Below are positions 36,055 through 45,271 of a stretch of DNA of 64,000 nucleotides, one piece after another. The stretch spans positions 186,001-250,000 of the forward strand of contig NZ_FUYL01000003.1 in NCBI RefSeq assembly GCF_900167935.1, given 5' to 3'. The stretch is from Maribacter arcticus. Its GTDB lineage: Bacteria > Bacteroidota > Bacteroidia > Flavobacteriales > Flavobacteriaceae. The notes under the pieces were generated by a model. It was given only the letters and a program-made list of their open reading frames with translations. It had not been told where the DNA came from and made no database searches. The position numbers and the translations under genes are program-made. The number at the start of each line of letters is the position of its first letter. Position 1 is the first letter of the stretch.

Positions 36055-38439
36055 ATGATCCTATTCCTTATAAAATCTGCTGCCTGTATGGCCATCTTTC
36101 TGATCTTTTACAAATTGTTTTTGGAAAAGGAAAGCATGCATTTCTTTAAACGCTATTTTCTATTGGCTGCAATAGTTATTAGTTTAGTAATACCAGCCGT
36201 AGTTTTTACTGAGGTAATCTACATAGAACCAATTTCGACTTCCTTTACGCCAACAGAAGATTATAGTTTAGAAACTTACCACGCACCTAGTATAGAATCT
36301 ATCGACTATACCTATTGGTCTCTACTAAGTATATACGGTCTCGGAGTGTTATTCTTTAGCCTTCAGTTCTTTAAGAATCTTTATCAGATTAAAAATACTA
36401 TACAAAACAATCCTAAGCAGCAGACAAATAGCATTATAAAGGTATTATTATCGCTACAAATTGTACCACACACCTTTTTCAATTATATCTTTTTAAACAA
36501 ACAGAAATTTGAAGCAAATGAAATACCGCCTGCTGTTTTATTACATGAAGAAACTCACGCAAAACAAAAGCACAGCATAGATATTTTAGTACTGGAAATA
36601 CTTCAAATAGTATTCTGGTTTAACCCACTTATCTATTTATTTAAAAAATCAATAAAATTAAATCACGAATTTTTAGCGGATAGTGCCGTATTAAACAACG
36701 GACTAGAAAAAAGCGACTATCAAAAAATATTATTGGCATTCTCATCAAATGCCGCAGAACCACAATTAGCAAATGCCATCAATTATTCATCAATCAAAAA
36801 ACGATTTACTGTCATGAAAAAAGAAACATCAAGAAAAGTGTCCCTAGTTAAAAGCTTTCTTATTATTCCAATAGCCGCCATTTTACTTCTAGGCTTTAGT
36901 GAGAAAGAAATACTTGAGATTCAAAAAGAAGGTTCTGCTCAAGAACAACAAACTCTATTAAGTGGCATCAAAAAAGAGCTAGAAAATGTGAATGCCTTAA
37001 AACTTAATTATACCAAAGAAAAAGAACAAATTATTGAATTATATATTAAAAAGAATTCTGAAATTTTAATACACAATACCCCCGTTCTTTTAAAAGATTT
37101 AGCGGTAGCAATAGAAAAAGAAATTCAACCTAATATTAAACTTGAAAATGTACGTGTTGAAGGTTTAACAGAAGATACCTTAGAATCTGAATTTATGTTT
37201 TCTATTACAACCGAAATTAGAAAAGCAAATATTAAGCAAATAAAATTTTGCACTTCAGAATATATTATGAATGCTGCAGATTATAAAGACGAAATAGAAA
37301 TTACTCCTGAAACTGTTATTCTGAATACAAATAAAATAATCTTACGGTCAAATAAAATCAGTGAATACAATAACCTCGCAAAAAAATACAATGCCATCCC
37401 AATTGAAAAAAGAATCATCCCTTTAAAAGATTTATACCTATTAGAAACCATCTACCGTAATATGAGTCCGGCTCAAAAAGAGGCAGCGCAACCTTTTCCT
37501 GAATGTTTGCCAAAGGCAAATCAGGAAGGTGCAACGAAAAAACAAATTACAGCCTATAACGATTTAGCCAAAAAGTATAATACCATGATGGCCAAAGATG
37601 GAAACATTCGCATAGTAAAATCTGATGTCGATCAATTAAAACATATCTATGTATTAATGTCTGAAGAACAAAAAGCGAGCGCACAACCTTTTCCTGATTT
37701 TCCTGAACCTCCACCTGCACCACAAGTTCCAGAAGCACAAAATAAAAGGGAAGAAGCTGCAAAAACAATAAAAAGAATAATCGAAGAACAAGACCCATAT
37801 GACACCAACACCTTAACAAGAATTGAACCTTCTGTAGTAAACTCTCCAAAAGCACCAATGGCGCCTAGAGTTAAAAAAGGTGAGAAAAATGATATTCCAC
37901 CACCACCTTTAACAGAGAAAATTGAAATAATTCAAACTGCCGTAGACGAGGTAATAGAAAATCAAGATATTATTGCCGTAGAAAATGTAAGGGTTTATAG
38001 GCACAACGTAGATGAAAAATCTGCGAATAGCCCCAATCTTATGGAAGACTTGCAATCGCTTGCTAAAAGAGATGCGCAGTTTTATTTTAATGGAAAAGAA
38101 GTTTCCACCAAGGAAGGGCTTCAAATCGTCAAAAACAAAAAGAATATATATGTAGAAACTCTTCCCTATTCAAACAAGAAACCTAAAGTTAAAATTTATA
38201 CCAATAAAAATGATGTTTCAATTCCGCCACCACCTGCGCCACCAACACCGCCTTCGCCTTTAGACTATGTTATTAACGCAGCTAAAAAAGGAGCCACTTT
38301 TATGTATGAGGGTAAAATTGTCTCTTCAGATAAGGCTATTGATTTATTGAAGAATAACAAAGAGCTGAATATTGAATCGCGCAACAAAAACGGCAAGCAA
38401 ATTGTTCGAATTACAAAAGACCCTGTAACAATCGAATAA
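36055..38439 (+). CDS. M56 (BlaR1-type) membrane metallopeptidase with repeat-rich C-terminus
   Basis: 794 residues. Several membrane spans in the first 130 residues, the zinc motif HEETH (His164, His168), LNHEFLADSAVL with the third ligand region, and a further membrane span (about 268-285). There is no penicillin-binding sensor domain. The long extracytoplasmic part has two tandem pairs: YNNLAKKYN...AQPFP (about 436-488) and YNDLAKKYN...AQPFP (about 497-552), then two blocks of about 37 residues (about 665-702 and 740-780, FNGKEVS/YEGKIVS), separated by Pro-rich linkers. It probably senses an envelope signal and cleaves BlaI. Translation follows blaI by two bases. Confidence 0.92.
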   Translation: MILFLIKSAACMAIFLIFYKLFLEKESMHFFKRYFLLAAIVISLVIPAVVFTEVIYIEPISTSFTPTEDYSLETYHAPSIESIDYTYWSLLSIYGLGVLFFSLQFFKNLYQIKNTIQNNPKQQTNSIIKVLLSLQIVPHTFFNYIFLNKQKFEANEIPPAVLLHEETHAKQKHSIDILVLEILQIVFWFNPLIYLFKKSIKLNHEFLADSAVLNNGLEKSDYQKILLAFSSNAAEPQLANAINYSSIKKRFTVMKKETSRKVSLVKSFLIIPIAAILLLGFSEKEILEIQKEGSAQEQQTLLSGIKKELENVNALKLNYTKEKEQIIELYIKKNSEILIHNTPVLLKDLAVAIEKEIQPNIKLENVRVEGLTEDTLESEFMFSITTEIRKANIKQIKFCTSEYIMNAADYKDEIEITPETVILNTNKIILRSNKISEYNNLAKKYNAIPIEKRIIPLKDLYLLETIYRNMSPAQKEAAQPFPECLPKANQEGATKKQITAYNDLAKKYNTMMAKDGNIRIVKSDVDQLKHIYVLMSEEQKASAQPFPDFPEPPPAPQVPEAQNKREEAAKTIKRIIEEQDPYDTNTLTRIEPSVVNSPKAPMAPRVKKGEKNDIPPPPLTEKIEIIQTAVDEVIENQDIIAVENVRVYRHNVDEKSANSPNLMEDLQSLAKRDAQFYFNGKEVSTKEGLQIVKNKKNIYVETLPYSNKKPKVKIYTNKNDVSIPPPPAPPTPPSPLDYVINAAKKGATFMYEGKIVSSDKAIDLLKNNKELNIESRNKNGKQIVRITKDPVTIE

Positions 38440-38460
38440 AAATAACGTCAAACATATGTT

Positions 38461-38485
38461 AAAGCCCTCTTTTCGAGGGCTTTTT
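38461..38485 (+). terminator. intrinsic terminator of the BlaI/M56 operon
   Basis: AAAGCCCTC, 5-base loop, GAGGGCTTT followed by TT, 22 bases after the M56 stop. Confidence 0.88.
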
Positions 38486-38551
38486 GCGTACCAAAAATGA
38501 AATAGTTACGTTCACACATTACACAACATCATCAATCAAAAACAAATCAAA

Positions 38552-39655
38552 ATGCTACAAAAATTTTTTATTCTTTGCTCTGGGGCAGATGCCGAACTTT
38601 TAAACACCTGTTCTAAAGGGGAACAAAACAAATACGCTGGTATAGGGGCTACCGTCTTTTTCACAGCAGTTATGGCATTTATTGCCAGTAGTTATGCACT
38701 TTTTACGGTATTCGACAATGTTTATACTGCCGTATTCTTCGGTCTCATTTGGGGTCTACTGATTTTCAACTTAGATAGATTCATTGTTAGTACCATAAAA
38801 AAACGAAATAGTTTTAGTCAAGAATTCTTTCAAGCTACTCCACGTATATTATTAGCGATAATAATTGCAATAGTGATTTCCAAACCACTGGAAATGAAAA
38901 TATTTGAAAAGGAAATCAATCAGGTTTTATTAGAGCAAAAAAATGAATTGACCTTAGCCAACAAAGACCAATTAGCGTTACAATATACCCCGAAAGTTGA
39001 GCAACTAAATCAAGAAATAAATGCCTTAAAATCAGAAATAGTAACCAAAGAGTCTGAAACAAATACCTTGTACGATGTGTACATCAATGAGGCAGAAGGC
39101 ACTGCAGGCACCAAATTATTAGGAAAAGGTCCTGTTTATGCAGAAAAACGCGAAAAGCACGATGCTGCATTGGCCGAATTAAACGAATTAAAAACAGCAA
39201 ATGCTGAAAAAATTATAGGTATTGAAACTGAAATTTCTGCTTTAGATACCGAGTATGCAGAAGTCGTAAAAAACTCCCAACCGATTATTGATGGTTTTGA
39301 CGGATTAATGGCAAGAATTACTGCTTTAGACGAACTGCCTTGGTTGCCATCATTCTTTATTTTCCTATTATTTTTGGCAATTGAGACTTCTCCGATTATT
39401 GCTAAACTATTAGCCCCAAAAGGTGAGTATGATATAAAATTAGAAGAAGAAGAAAGTATTTTGTCTTCTTGGGTTGCACAAAAAGTTGCACAGCGCAAGT
39501 TAATTGTTTCAACAGATGGTGATATTAACCAAAAAATTTATGAAGATTTAAAAGGGGAAGAAGAATTGTATGGCTACAAAAAGAAAAAAGCAGAAGAATT
39601 GTTACGCTTACAAACAGATAGTTTTCACGTTATACAGGTGAAAGGGCTAAAATAA
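38552..39655 (+). CDS. DUF4407 membrane protein
   Basis: 367 residues. Two membrane spans (about 30-50 and 58-75), FNLDRFIVSTIKKR, a third span (about 100-118, ILLAIIIAIVISKPLEMKIF), then a long coiled-coil region (about 125-235, Glu/Lys/Ala-rich) and a fourth span (about 268-285, LPSFFIFLLFLAIETSPI). This is the DUF4407 (PF14362) pattern. Function unknown; such proteins are common in Bacteroidota. Monocistronic between two terminators. Confidence 0.88.
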   Translation: MLQKFFILCSGADAELLNTCSKGEQNKYAGIGATVFFTAVMAFIASSYALFTVFDNVYTAVFFGLIWGLLIFNLDRFIVSTIKKRNSFSQEFFQATPRILLAIIIAIVISKPLEMKIFEKEINQVLLEQKNELTLANKDQLALQYTPKVEQLNQEINALKSEIVTKESETNTLYDVYINEAEGTAGTKLLGKGPVYAEKREKHDAALAELNELKTANAEKIIGIETEISALDTEYAEVVKNSQPIIDGFDGLMARITALDELPWLPSFFIFLLFLAIETSPIIAKLLAPKGEYDIKLEEEESILSSWVAQKVAQRKLIVSTDGDINQKIYEDLKGEEELYGYKKKKAEELLRLQTDSFHVIQVKGLK

Positions 39656-39685
39656 AAAGGACCAATATCGCTATTGGTCCTTTAA
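39656..39685 (+). terminator. intrinsic terminator of the DUF4407 gene
   Basis: AAAGGACCAATA, loop TCGC, TATTGGTCCTTT: a perfect 12-bp stem starting right after the stop codon. Confidence 0.88.
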
Positions 39686-39713
39686 AGATTTGGGGGAACT
39701 ACCTAAACAATTA

Positions 39714-39824
39714 TTATATATCTATAGCCTCTAAAATAAGCTCTGTACTAGTAATATTAAAATTACTGATCTCATAAATTTCATTTTGACTTGCTGTTTC
39801 AAAATAACCTAAACATCTTTTCAT
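39714..39824 (-). CDS. possible small peptide (36 aa)
   Basis: An ATG-started frame of 36 codons in a 410-bp gap (MKRCLGYFETASQNEIYEIS..., ending ILEAIDI). It is acidic with one Cys and has no membrane span. A perfect TAnnTTTG box lies about 65 bases upstream on the same strand, which is the main reason to list it. No family is known. The rest of the gap (39825-40079) shows nothing else. Confidence 0.3.
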   Translation of the reverse strand: MKRCLGYFETASQNEIYEISNFNITSTELILEAIDI

Positions 39825-39889
39825 ATTTTTAATGGATTTGATATGTATTATACTTTGGTGAAATTATTAGTTAAACATTTTCTACGCTC

Positions 39890-39897
39890 CAAAGGTA
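39890..39897 (-). promoter_or_regulatory. possible -7 box for the small minus-strand ORF
   Basis: The minus strand reads TACCTTTG, matching TAnnTTTG, in the empty region before the ORF ending at 39714. No clear -33 element. Confidence 0.3.
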
Positions 39898-40079
39898 TCT
39901 TCTTCATTAGTGTTTAATTATGCCTTATAGTTGAAACCCACTTTAATGTAGTTAGAATGAAGACAAGTATCGATGAATAAAATATTATGGTTAATAATAG
40001 AGGTGATTTTATCAAAAAACTCAATTGCTATGTAGATAATCTAAATTCTAAATAAGTTAAAATTATAGCACAGTAGTCT

Positions 40080-40087
40080 TAACTTTG
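40080..40087 (+). promoter_or_regulatory. possible -7 box ahead of small membrane ORF and tamB
   Basis: TAACTTTG matches the consensus exactly and lies 7 bases before the ATG of the small ORF at 40095. With the usual -7 spacing the transcript would start at or next to that ATG. Confidence 0.4.
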
Positions 40088-40094
40088 CAACATT

Positions 40095-40208
40095 ATGGCA
40101 TCACTTAAAGAAACCAAGAAAAAGAAGAGAAGGTTTTACAACCTGGTTATCATAATAATACTACTAATTATAATTGCAACAGGTTTTATGGCACAGCTTA
40201 AATCTTAG
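40095..40208 (+). CDS. small single-span membrane protein (37 aa)
   Basis: A 37-codon frame with a very basic head (MASLKETKKKKRRFYN), a hydrophobic span (LVIIIILLIIIATGFMA) and a short tail QLKS. This layout is typical of small inner-membrane proteins. It lies 53 bases ahead of tamB on the same strand, with a consensus -7 box immediately upstream, and may be leaderless. No family is recognised. Confidence 0.5.
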   Translation: MASLKETKKKKRRFYNLVIIIILLIIIATGFMAQLKS

Positions 40209-40261
40209 TTTATCAAAGCTCAGAGTTGAATGTTATTATTCAAGCTTAAAATGTTAACCAT

Positions 40262-43200
40262 ATGACCATGAAAAATTTAAAAATTAAAAAATATCTAAAA
40301 CTCTTCGGGAAGATTATTCTCAGTGTTTTAATCCTATTTTTTATTTTGGTTTTGGTAATTAGAACCCCTTGGGCTCAAAACCTCATTGTTTCTAAAGTAA
40401 CCAAGTATATTTCAGATAAGACGAATACAAAGGTTGTGGTTGGTAATCTATTTTTAACTTTCTCTGGAGATTTAAAAGCCGAAAAGATATACCTAGAAGA
40501 TGTAAAAGGTGATACTCTTTTTTATTCTGAATCACTTCAAGCAGACATTCCTATTTATCCAGTACTATTTAAGAATCAATTATCGGCAGATGGGCTAATT
40601 TCAAATGGTGTAGTTGCAAACATCAGTAGAACGAATAAGATAGACGACTTCAACTTCTCTTTTCTAATTGAGGCATTTACGACTACCAATGACAGTAGCG
40701 CTGCAACTGCCGAACCCATGAAAATTTCATTGGGAAATCTGAATTTATCTGATTGGAAGTTGAATTATAATGATGCTTACTTAGGAACAGACATAAAACT
40801 TATTTTAGGGAAACTAGCTGTTGATGTTAATGAATTTGATTTGGAAAAGATGAAATTCTCGATAGACGAATTCTCTTTAAATGACACACAATTCAGCTAT
40901 TTACAGTCACATCCATTTCCTGTGAGTGAAGACACTACTAGAACGTTGTTGCCCTATATTGAAGTCGATGAATTTAGCGTAACTAATCTTTTGGTCAATT
41001 ACAATAGTAAACCAGATGGCCTCAATACCGATTTAAAATTAGGAACAATTAATCTGACTAATATTTTGGCTAATGTTCCCGAAAATCAATACGAAACAGA
41101 AGACCTAATATTTAATGAGTCGCACATTAAACTAAATCTGACAACTGAGGAAACTACATTACAGAACACCAACGCAGATACGAGCTTTGAATGGCCAAAA
41201 TTCATTTTAGCGGCCAAAAATATAGAAATTCAGAAAAACTCGTTTACCTATACGCTAAACGACACCCAACAAAAAGAAAATCTATTTGATTCAAATGCAT
41301 TTAAAATTCTACAATTACATCTACTAGCAAACAATTTTGAATATCAACCAGAAAAGTTAAATCTACAAGTTTCAAGGTTTTCATTTTCTGAGCCTAGCGG
41401 TATTCAATTAAATCAATTGGTTTTTAAAGCAGGCTTAACAGACACCAATGCCACTTTATCAGATTTATCTTTCAATCTGAATCAGAGTTCAGCTAATGCA
41501 AAATTGATGGTTCAGTTTAAATCATTGAAGGAGGTAATAAAAAATCCGAAGAACGGTACCTTATCCGCCTCAATTTCAAATCTAATTTTAGACCTTGGGG
41601 ATGTACTAAAATTTGCACCCGAACTTGCCCAAAATAAATACTTAGATTCTTTATCAAAACATAACATAACAGGCTTTTTTAAAGCTGAAGGAAACTTAAA
41701 GAAAGTTGATAATCTAAACACCCAATTACAATGGGGACCTAACACTAAATTAGCCGCAAAAGGATCAATTAGCAATCTGACCAATGTAGATTCACTTCAA
41801 TACAACTTGAACAATCTTAACTTTTCGAGCACCAAAAATGATATTTATAAATTAATATCGTCAAAAGAAATCGGAATTTCAGTTCCAGAAACCATAGTTG
41901 CCACAGGCAGCCTATCTGGAGGAACAACTTGGGTAAAGTCCGATTTGGACATCAATATTCCTGAAGGATTTGCTCAGATTAATGCCAAGATTAATTTTGG
42001 TAAAATGATACGTTTTAATGGTGCAGTTTCGGTCGATAGTTTGCAGTTAAATAAACTTCTTCAAAACGAACAATTGGGCAAATTATCCCTTAGCCTAAAA
42101 GGCTCAGGTTCGGGAACAACTTTAGGTACTATCAACGCAGATATTGAAGGAGTCATTTCACAATTTCAATACGCTGGTTATAACTATAAAACCATTGATG
42201 TTTCTGGTAATATGAAAGATGGTAACGGAAAAGTTACAGCCAATATCAATGATCCTAATTTAAACATGAATGCCATATCTACTCTTGTTTTAGAATCAGA
42301 AAGTAATGACATAACCTTTAGTTCGAATATTATTGGAGCAGATTTGCAAAAGTTGGGATTTACAAAGAATAACATTAAAGTTGCAGCCAACATAGACGGA
42401 GCTTATACGGGAACACCTTCAAACTTTACTATTAAGGCTAATATTAACGATGGTATTGCCATTGCCGATAACGAGCAATATCAAATTTCAACAGTATCGT
42501 TAAGAGCACATATTGAAGATTCAATCACAGATGTTTCTATTCGCAGCGACTTTCTAAATGGGGAACTTTCATCGAATGCATCACCCAATCGTATTACAGA
42601 TGCCCTTAAAAAACAAATAGAACACTACTTCACAAATGACACTTTAGCCTTTGAGCCAGAAGATAGCATCGAGGCAAAACTGGCACTCGCGATAGTGCCA
42701 ACCCCTGTTTTATCGAAAGTGTTTTTCAATGGAATAAAAGACTTAGATTCTTTGAATATAGACGCCAGCTTCAATTCAAGAACGCAACTAATCTCAGCCG
42801 AAGTAAAAGTACCTCATATAGCATACGCTGGCAGCTCTGTCGATAGTTTAAATGCTTTTGTAAAAGCAGATTCCGTTGACCTTAAATTCTCAGCAGGTAT
42901 AGCGGAATTAATTTATGACCCGATACACTTAAAACAGACTTACTTAGAGGGAAGTCTTAAAAACAAACAACTTGTTTTAGATTTTAACTCTAAAAACGAC
43001 ACGGTTCAAGTATTGCATATTTCATCCTCATTAGTATTTCAAAAAGATACACTGAAGCTGCATATTTATCCTGAGAATTTGACACTCAACAATAAACAAT
43101 GGGAAATACCTGAAGATAATAATATAGTAATTGCAGAATCCTACGCCGATTTTCAGAATGTTTTACTTAGCAGAAATTCTCAAAAACTGGAAATTTCTAC

Positions 43201-45250
43201 CAAGATTCCTAAAATGAAAGTGGACCATATTGGCATACTTTTCGAAAATTTTCAATTACAGACCTTTCTTAGTTTTTTCAATCCAGATGAAGCATTGGCC
43301 AAAGGTAAGGTAGAAGGCGATTTTGTAATTCTTAATCCGTATGCAGCAACTGGTTTGGCGGCCAATATAGACATCAAAGATTTTCAAGTATTATCTAATC
43401 CGTTAGGCATGTTAACGCTAGACGCTTCTTCTAAATCACTGTCTGAATATGGCTTTGATTTAGCATTAAAAGATGGCGCGGCAAATTTAACCTTAACTGG
43501 TGATTATACTGCAAAAGAAACTTCCGCTGAACTAAACATGGAGCTTTATATTCAAAAATTGGAAGCTAGTATAATACAGGGGTTTGCCAAGGAACAACTT
43601 ACAGATGCCAAAGGATATATTGATGGAAGCCTACTACTAAGAGGAACACTTTCAGAACCGAAATATTCTGGAAGGCTGAACTTTAATGATTTTGGACTAA
43701 GCTTATCTTCTTACAAGACTGCTTTAGTAATTAATAATCAAGCAATAGATATAAATCAAGATGAGATAACGTTAGATAGCTTCAAAATAGATGATGTCAA
43801 CCAAGGCTCTCTAACCTTAGATGGCCGAATTATAACGAAAAACATGCTCAATCCTGGTTTTGACCTAACCGTAAAGGCCGATAAATTTAGAGTGTTAGAT
43901 TCTAAAAAGGGTGATGATGAACTAGTATATGGCATCGCAAGTATTAGTGCTAATTTAAAGGTTGGCGGCAATTTAGAACTACCCATAATAAATGGTAAAC
44001 TCAGAGTTAGAGATATTACCGACCTAACTTATTTAGTGCCACAAGACCAATTAGATATACAAGAACGTGATGGGGTTGTCATTTTTGTAAATAAAGAAAA
44101 CACTGACGCTATATTGACACGTAATGAAGGTGAGACGTCAAATTCATTCTTCGCTGGTATGGATATCAACACCACCTTAGAAATTGGCAATGAAGCTAAA
44201 TTTACTATTGTATTAGATGAAAAGACACAAGATAAATTACAGGCTTCTGGTGATGCAACCCTCAACCTAAATATCGACCCAAACCAAGATATTCGTTTAT
44301 CGGGCAGGTTAGAACTTAATTCAGGTTTTTACAGAACCAGTTTATATAATTTGGTGAGTCGAGAATTCAAATTACAAAAAGGAAGTAGTATTGTTTGGAG
44401 TGGTGACCCCTATGATGCTAAAATGGATGTGACGGCTATATATGAAATAGAAACTTCGGCCGCCTCTTTAATGTCTTCTATTAGTTATGGTCAAGACAGT
44501 AACGTATCGGGCTCTTACCAACAATCTACACCCTTTTTGGTCTATTTAAATATAGATGGTCAACTTATGCAGCCCGAACTGTCTTTTGCATTGGATATGC
44601 CCGAAAATGCTAGAGGTAATTTTGGTGGTGCTGTCTATGGCCGCATTCAACAACTGAACCAACAAGAATCTGAATTGAATAAGCAGGTATTTTCATTATT
44701 GGCTCTCAATCGATTTTACCCTACTACAGGTAGTGATGGTAGTTCTGGGGGTGCAATATCTATTGCACGAAATAATGTAAACAAAGTTCTTTCTAGTGAA
44801 CTAACTTCCATTTCGAACAAACTATTAGGTAAAACCGGTTTTGAACTAGGCTTTGATTTAGATAGCTTTGATGATTATCAAAGTGGTACAGCCCAAAGCC
44901 GTACACAGCTGAATATAAACGCGAGCAAAAAGCTTTTTGACGATAGATTGATAGTTACCGCAGGTAGTGCCGTAGATGTAGAGGGTAGTGCTTCGTCGAG
45001 CGATACTGCAACACCTTTAATCGGTAATGTAACTTTAGAGTATTTGTTAACCGAAGAAGGCACCTATAGATTAAAAGGGTTTAGAAGACAGGAATATCAG
45101 AACGTTATTGATGGTCAATTAATCGTTACTGGGGTGGCCTTTATTTTTGACCGTGAGTTCAATAAATTCAGTCAATTATTTAATCCGTTGAAAAAAGAAA
45201 ATATCGTAAAAAAAACTTCAAAAGAAGAAGAGCAGAAAAAGAAAAAGTAA
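40262..45250 (+). CDS. tamB: translocation/assembly module TamB-like (AsmA/DUF490 superfamily)
   Basis: 1662 residues. One N-terminal membrane anchor (about 13-36, KIILSVLILFFILVLVI), then a very long repetitive beta-rich region, and the C-terminal TamB/DUF490 domain (about 1240-1640, with LSGRLELNSGFYRTSLYNLVSREFKLQKGSSI and GKTGFELGFDLD). The tail is Lys-rich. These bridge-like proteins span the periplasm with a hydrophobic groove and serve outer-membrane protein or phospholipid transport. The gene for a TamA/BamA-like barrel follows 21 bases later, supporting the assignment. Confidence 0.9.
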   Translation: MTMKNLKIKKYLKLFGKIILSVLILFFILVLVIRTPWAQNLIVSKVTKYISDKTNTKVVVGNLFLTFSGDLKAEKIYLEDVKGDTLFYSESLQADIPIYPVLFKNQLSADGLISNGVVANISRTNKIDDFNFSFLIEAFTTTNDSSAATAEPMKISLGNLNLSDWKLNYNDAYLGTDIKLILGKLAVDVNEFDLEKMKFSIDEFSLNDTQFSYLQSHPFPVSEDTTRTLLPYIEVDEFSVTNLLVNYNSKPDGLNTDLKLGTINLTNILANVPENQYETEDLIFNESHIKLNLTTEETTLQNTNADTSFEWPKFILAAKNIEIQKNSFTYTLNDTQQKENLFDSNAFKILQLHLLANNFEYQPEKLNLQVSRFSFSEPSGIQLNQLVFKAGLTDTNATLSDLSFNLNQSSANAKLMVQFKSLKEVIKNPKNGTLSASISNLILDLGDVLKFAPELAQNKYLDSLSKHNITGFFKAEGNLKKVDNLNTQLQWGPNTKLAAKGSISNLTNVDSLQYNLNNLNFSSTKNDIYKLISSKEIGISVPETIVATGSLSGGTTWVKSDLDINIPEGFAQINAKINFGKMIRFNGAVSVDSLQLNKLLQNEQLGKLSLSLKGSGSGTTLGTINADIEGVISQFQYAGYNYKTIDVSGNMKDGNGKVTANINDPNLNMNAISTLVLESESNDITFSSNIIGADLQKLGFTKNNIKVAANIDGAYTGTPSNFTIKANINDGIAIADNEQYQISTVSLRAHIEDSITDVSIRSDFLNGELSSNASPNRITDALKKQIEHYFTNDTLAFEPEDSIEAKLALAIVPTPVLSKVFFNGIKDLDSLNIDASFNSRTQLISAEVKVPHIAYAGSSVDSLNAFVKADSVDLKFSAGIAELIYDPIHLKQTYLEGSLKNKQLVLDFNSKNDTVQVLHISSSLVFQKDTLKLHIYPENLTLNNKQWEIPEDNNIVIAESYADFQNVLLSRNSQKLEISTKIPKMKVDHIGILFENFQLQTFLSFFNPDEALAKGKVEGDFVILNPYAATGLAANIDIKDFQVLSNPLGMLTLDASSKSLSEYGFDLALKDGAANLTLTGDYTAKETSAELNMELYIQKLEASIIQGFAKEQLTDAKGYIDGSLLLRGTLSEPKYSGRLNFNDFGLSLSSYKTALVINNQAIDINQDEITLDSFKIDDVNQGSLTLDGRIITKNMLNPGFDLTVKADKFRVLDSKKGDDELVYGIASISANLKVGGNLELPIINGKLRVRDITDLTYLVPQDQLDIQERDGVVIFVNKENTDAILTRNEGETSNSFFAGMDINTTLEIGNEAKFTIVLDEKTQDKLQASGDATLNLNIDPNQDIRLSGRLELNSGFYRTSLYNLVSREFKLQKGSSIVWSGDPYDAKMDVTAIYEIETSAASLMSSISYGQDSNVSGSYQQSTPFLVYLNIDGQLMQPELSFALDMPENARGNFGGAVYGRIQQLNQQESELNKQVFSLLALNRFYPTTGSDGSSGGAISIARNNVNKVLSSELTSISNKLLGKTGFELGFDLDSFDDYQSGTAQSRTQLNINASKKLFDDRLIVTAGSAVDVEGSASSSDTATPLIGNVTLEYLLTEEGTYRLKGFRRQEYQNVIDGQLIVTGVAFIFDREFNKFSQLFNPLKKENIVKKTSKEEEQKKKK

Positions 45251-45271
45251 AGAATAATTGATTTCACACTA

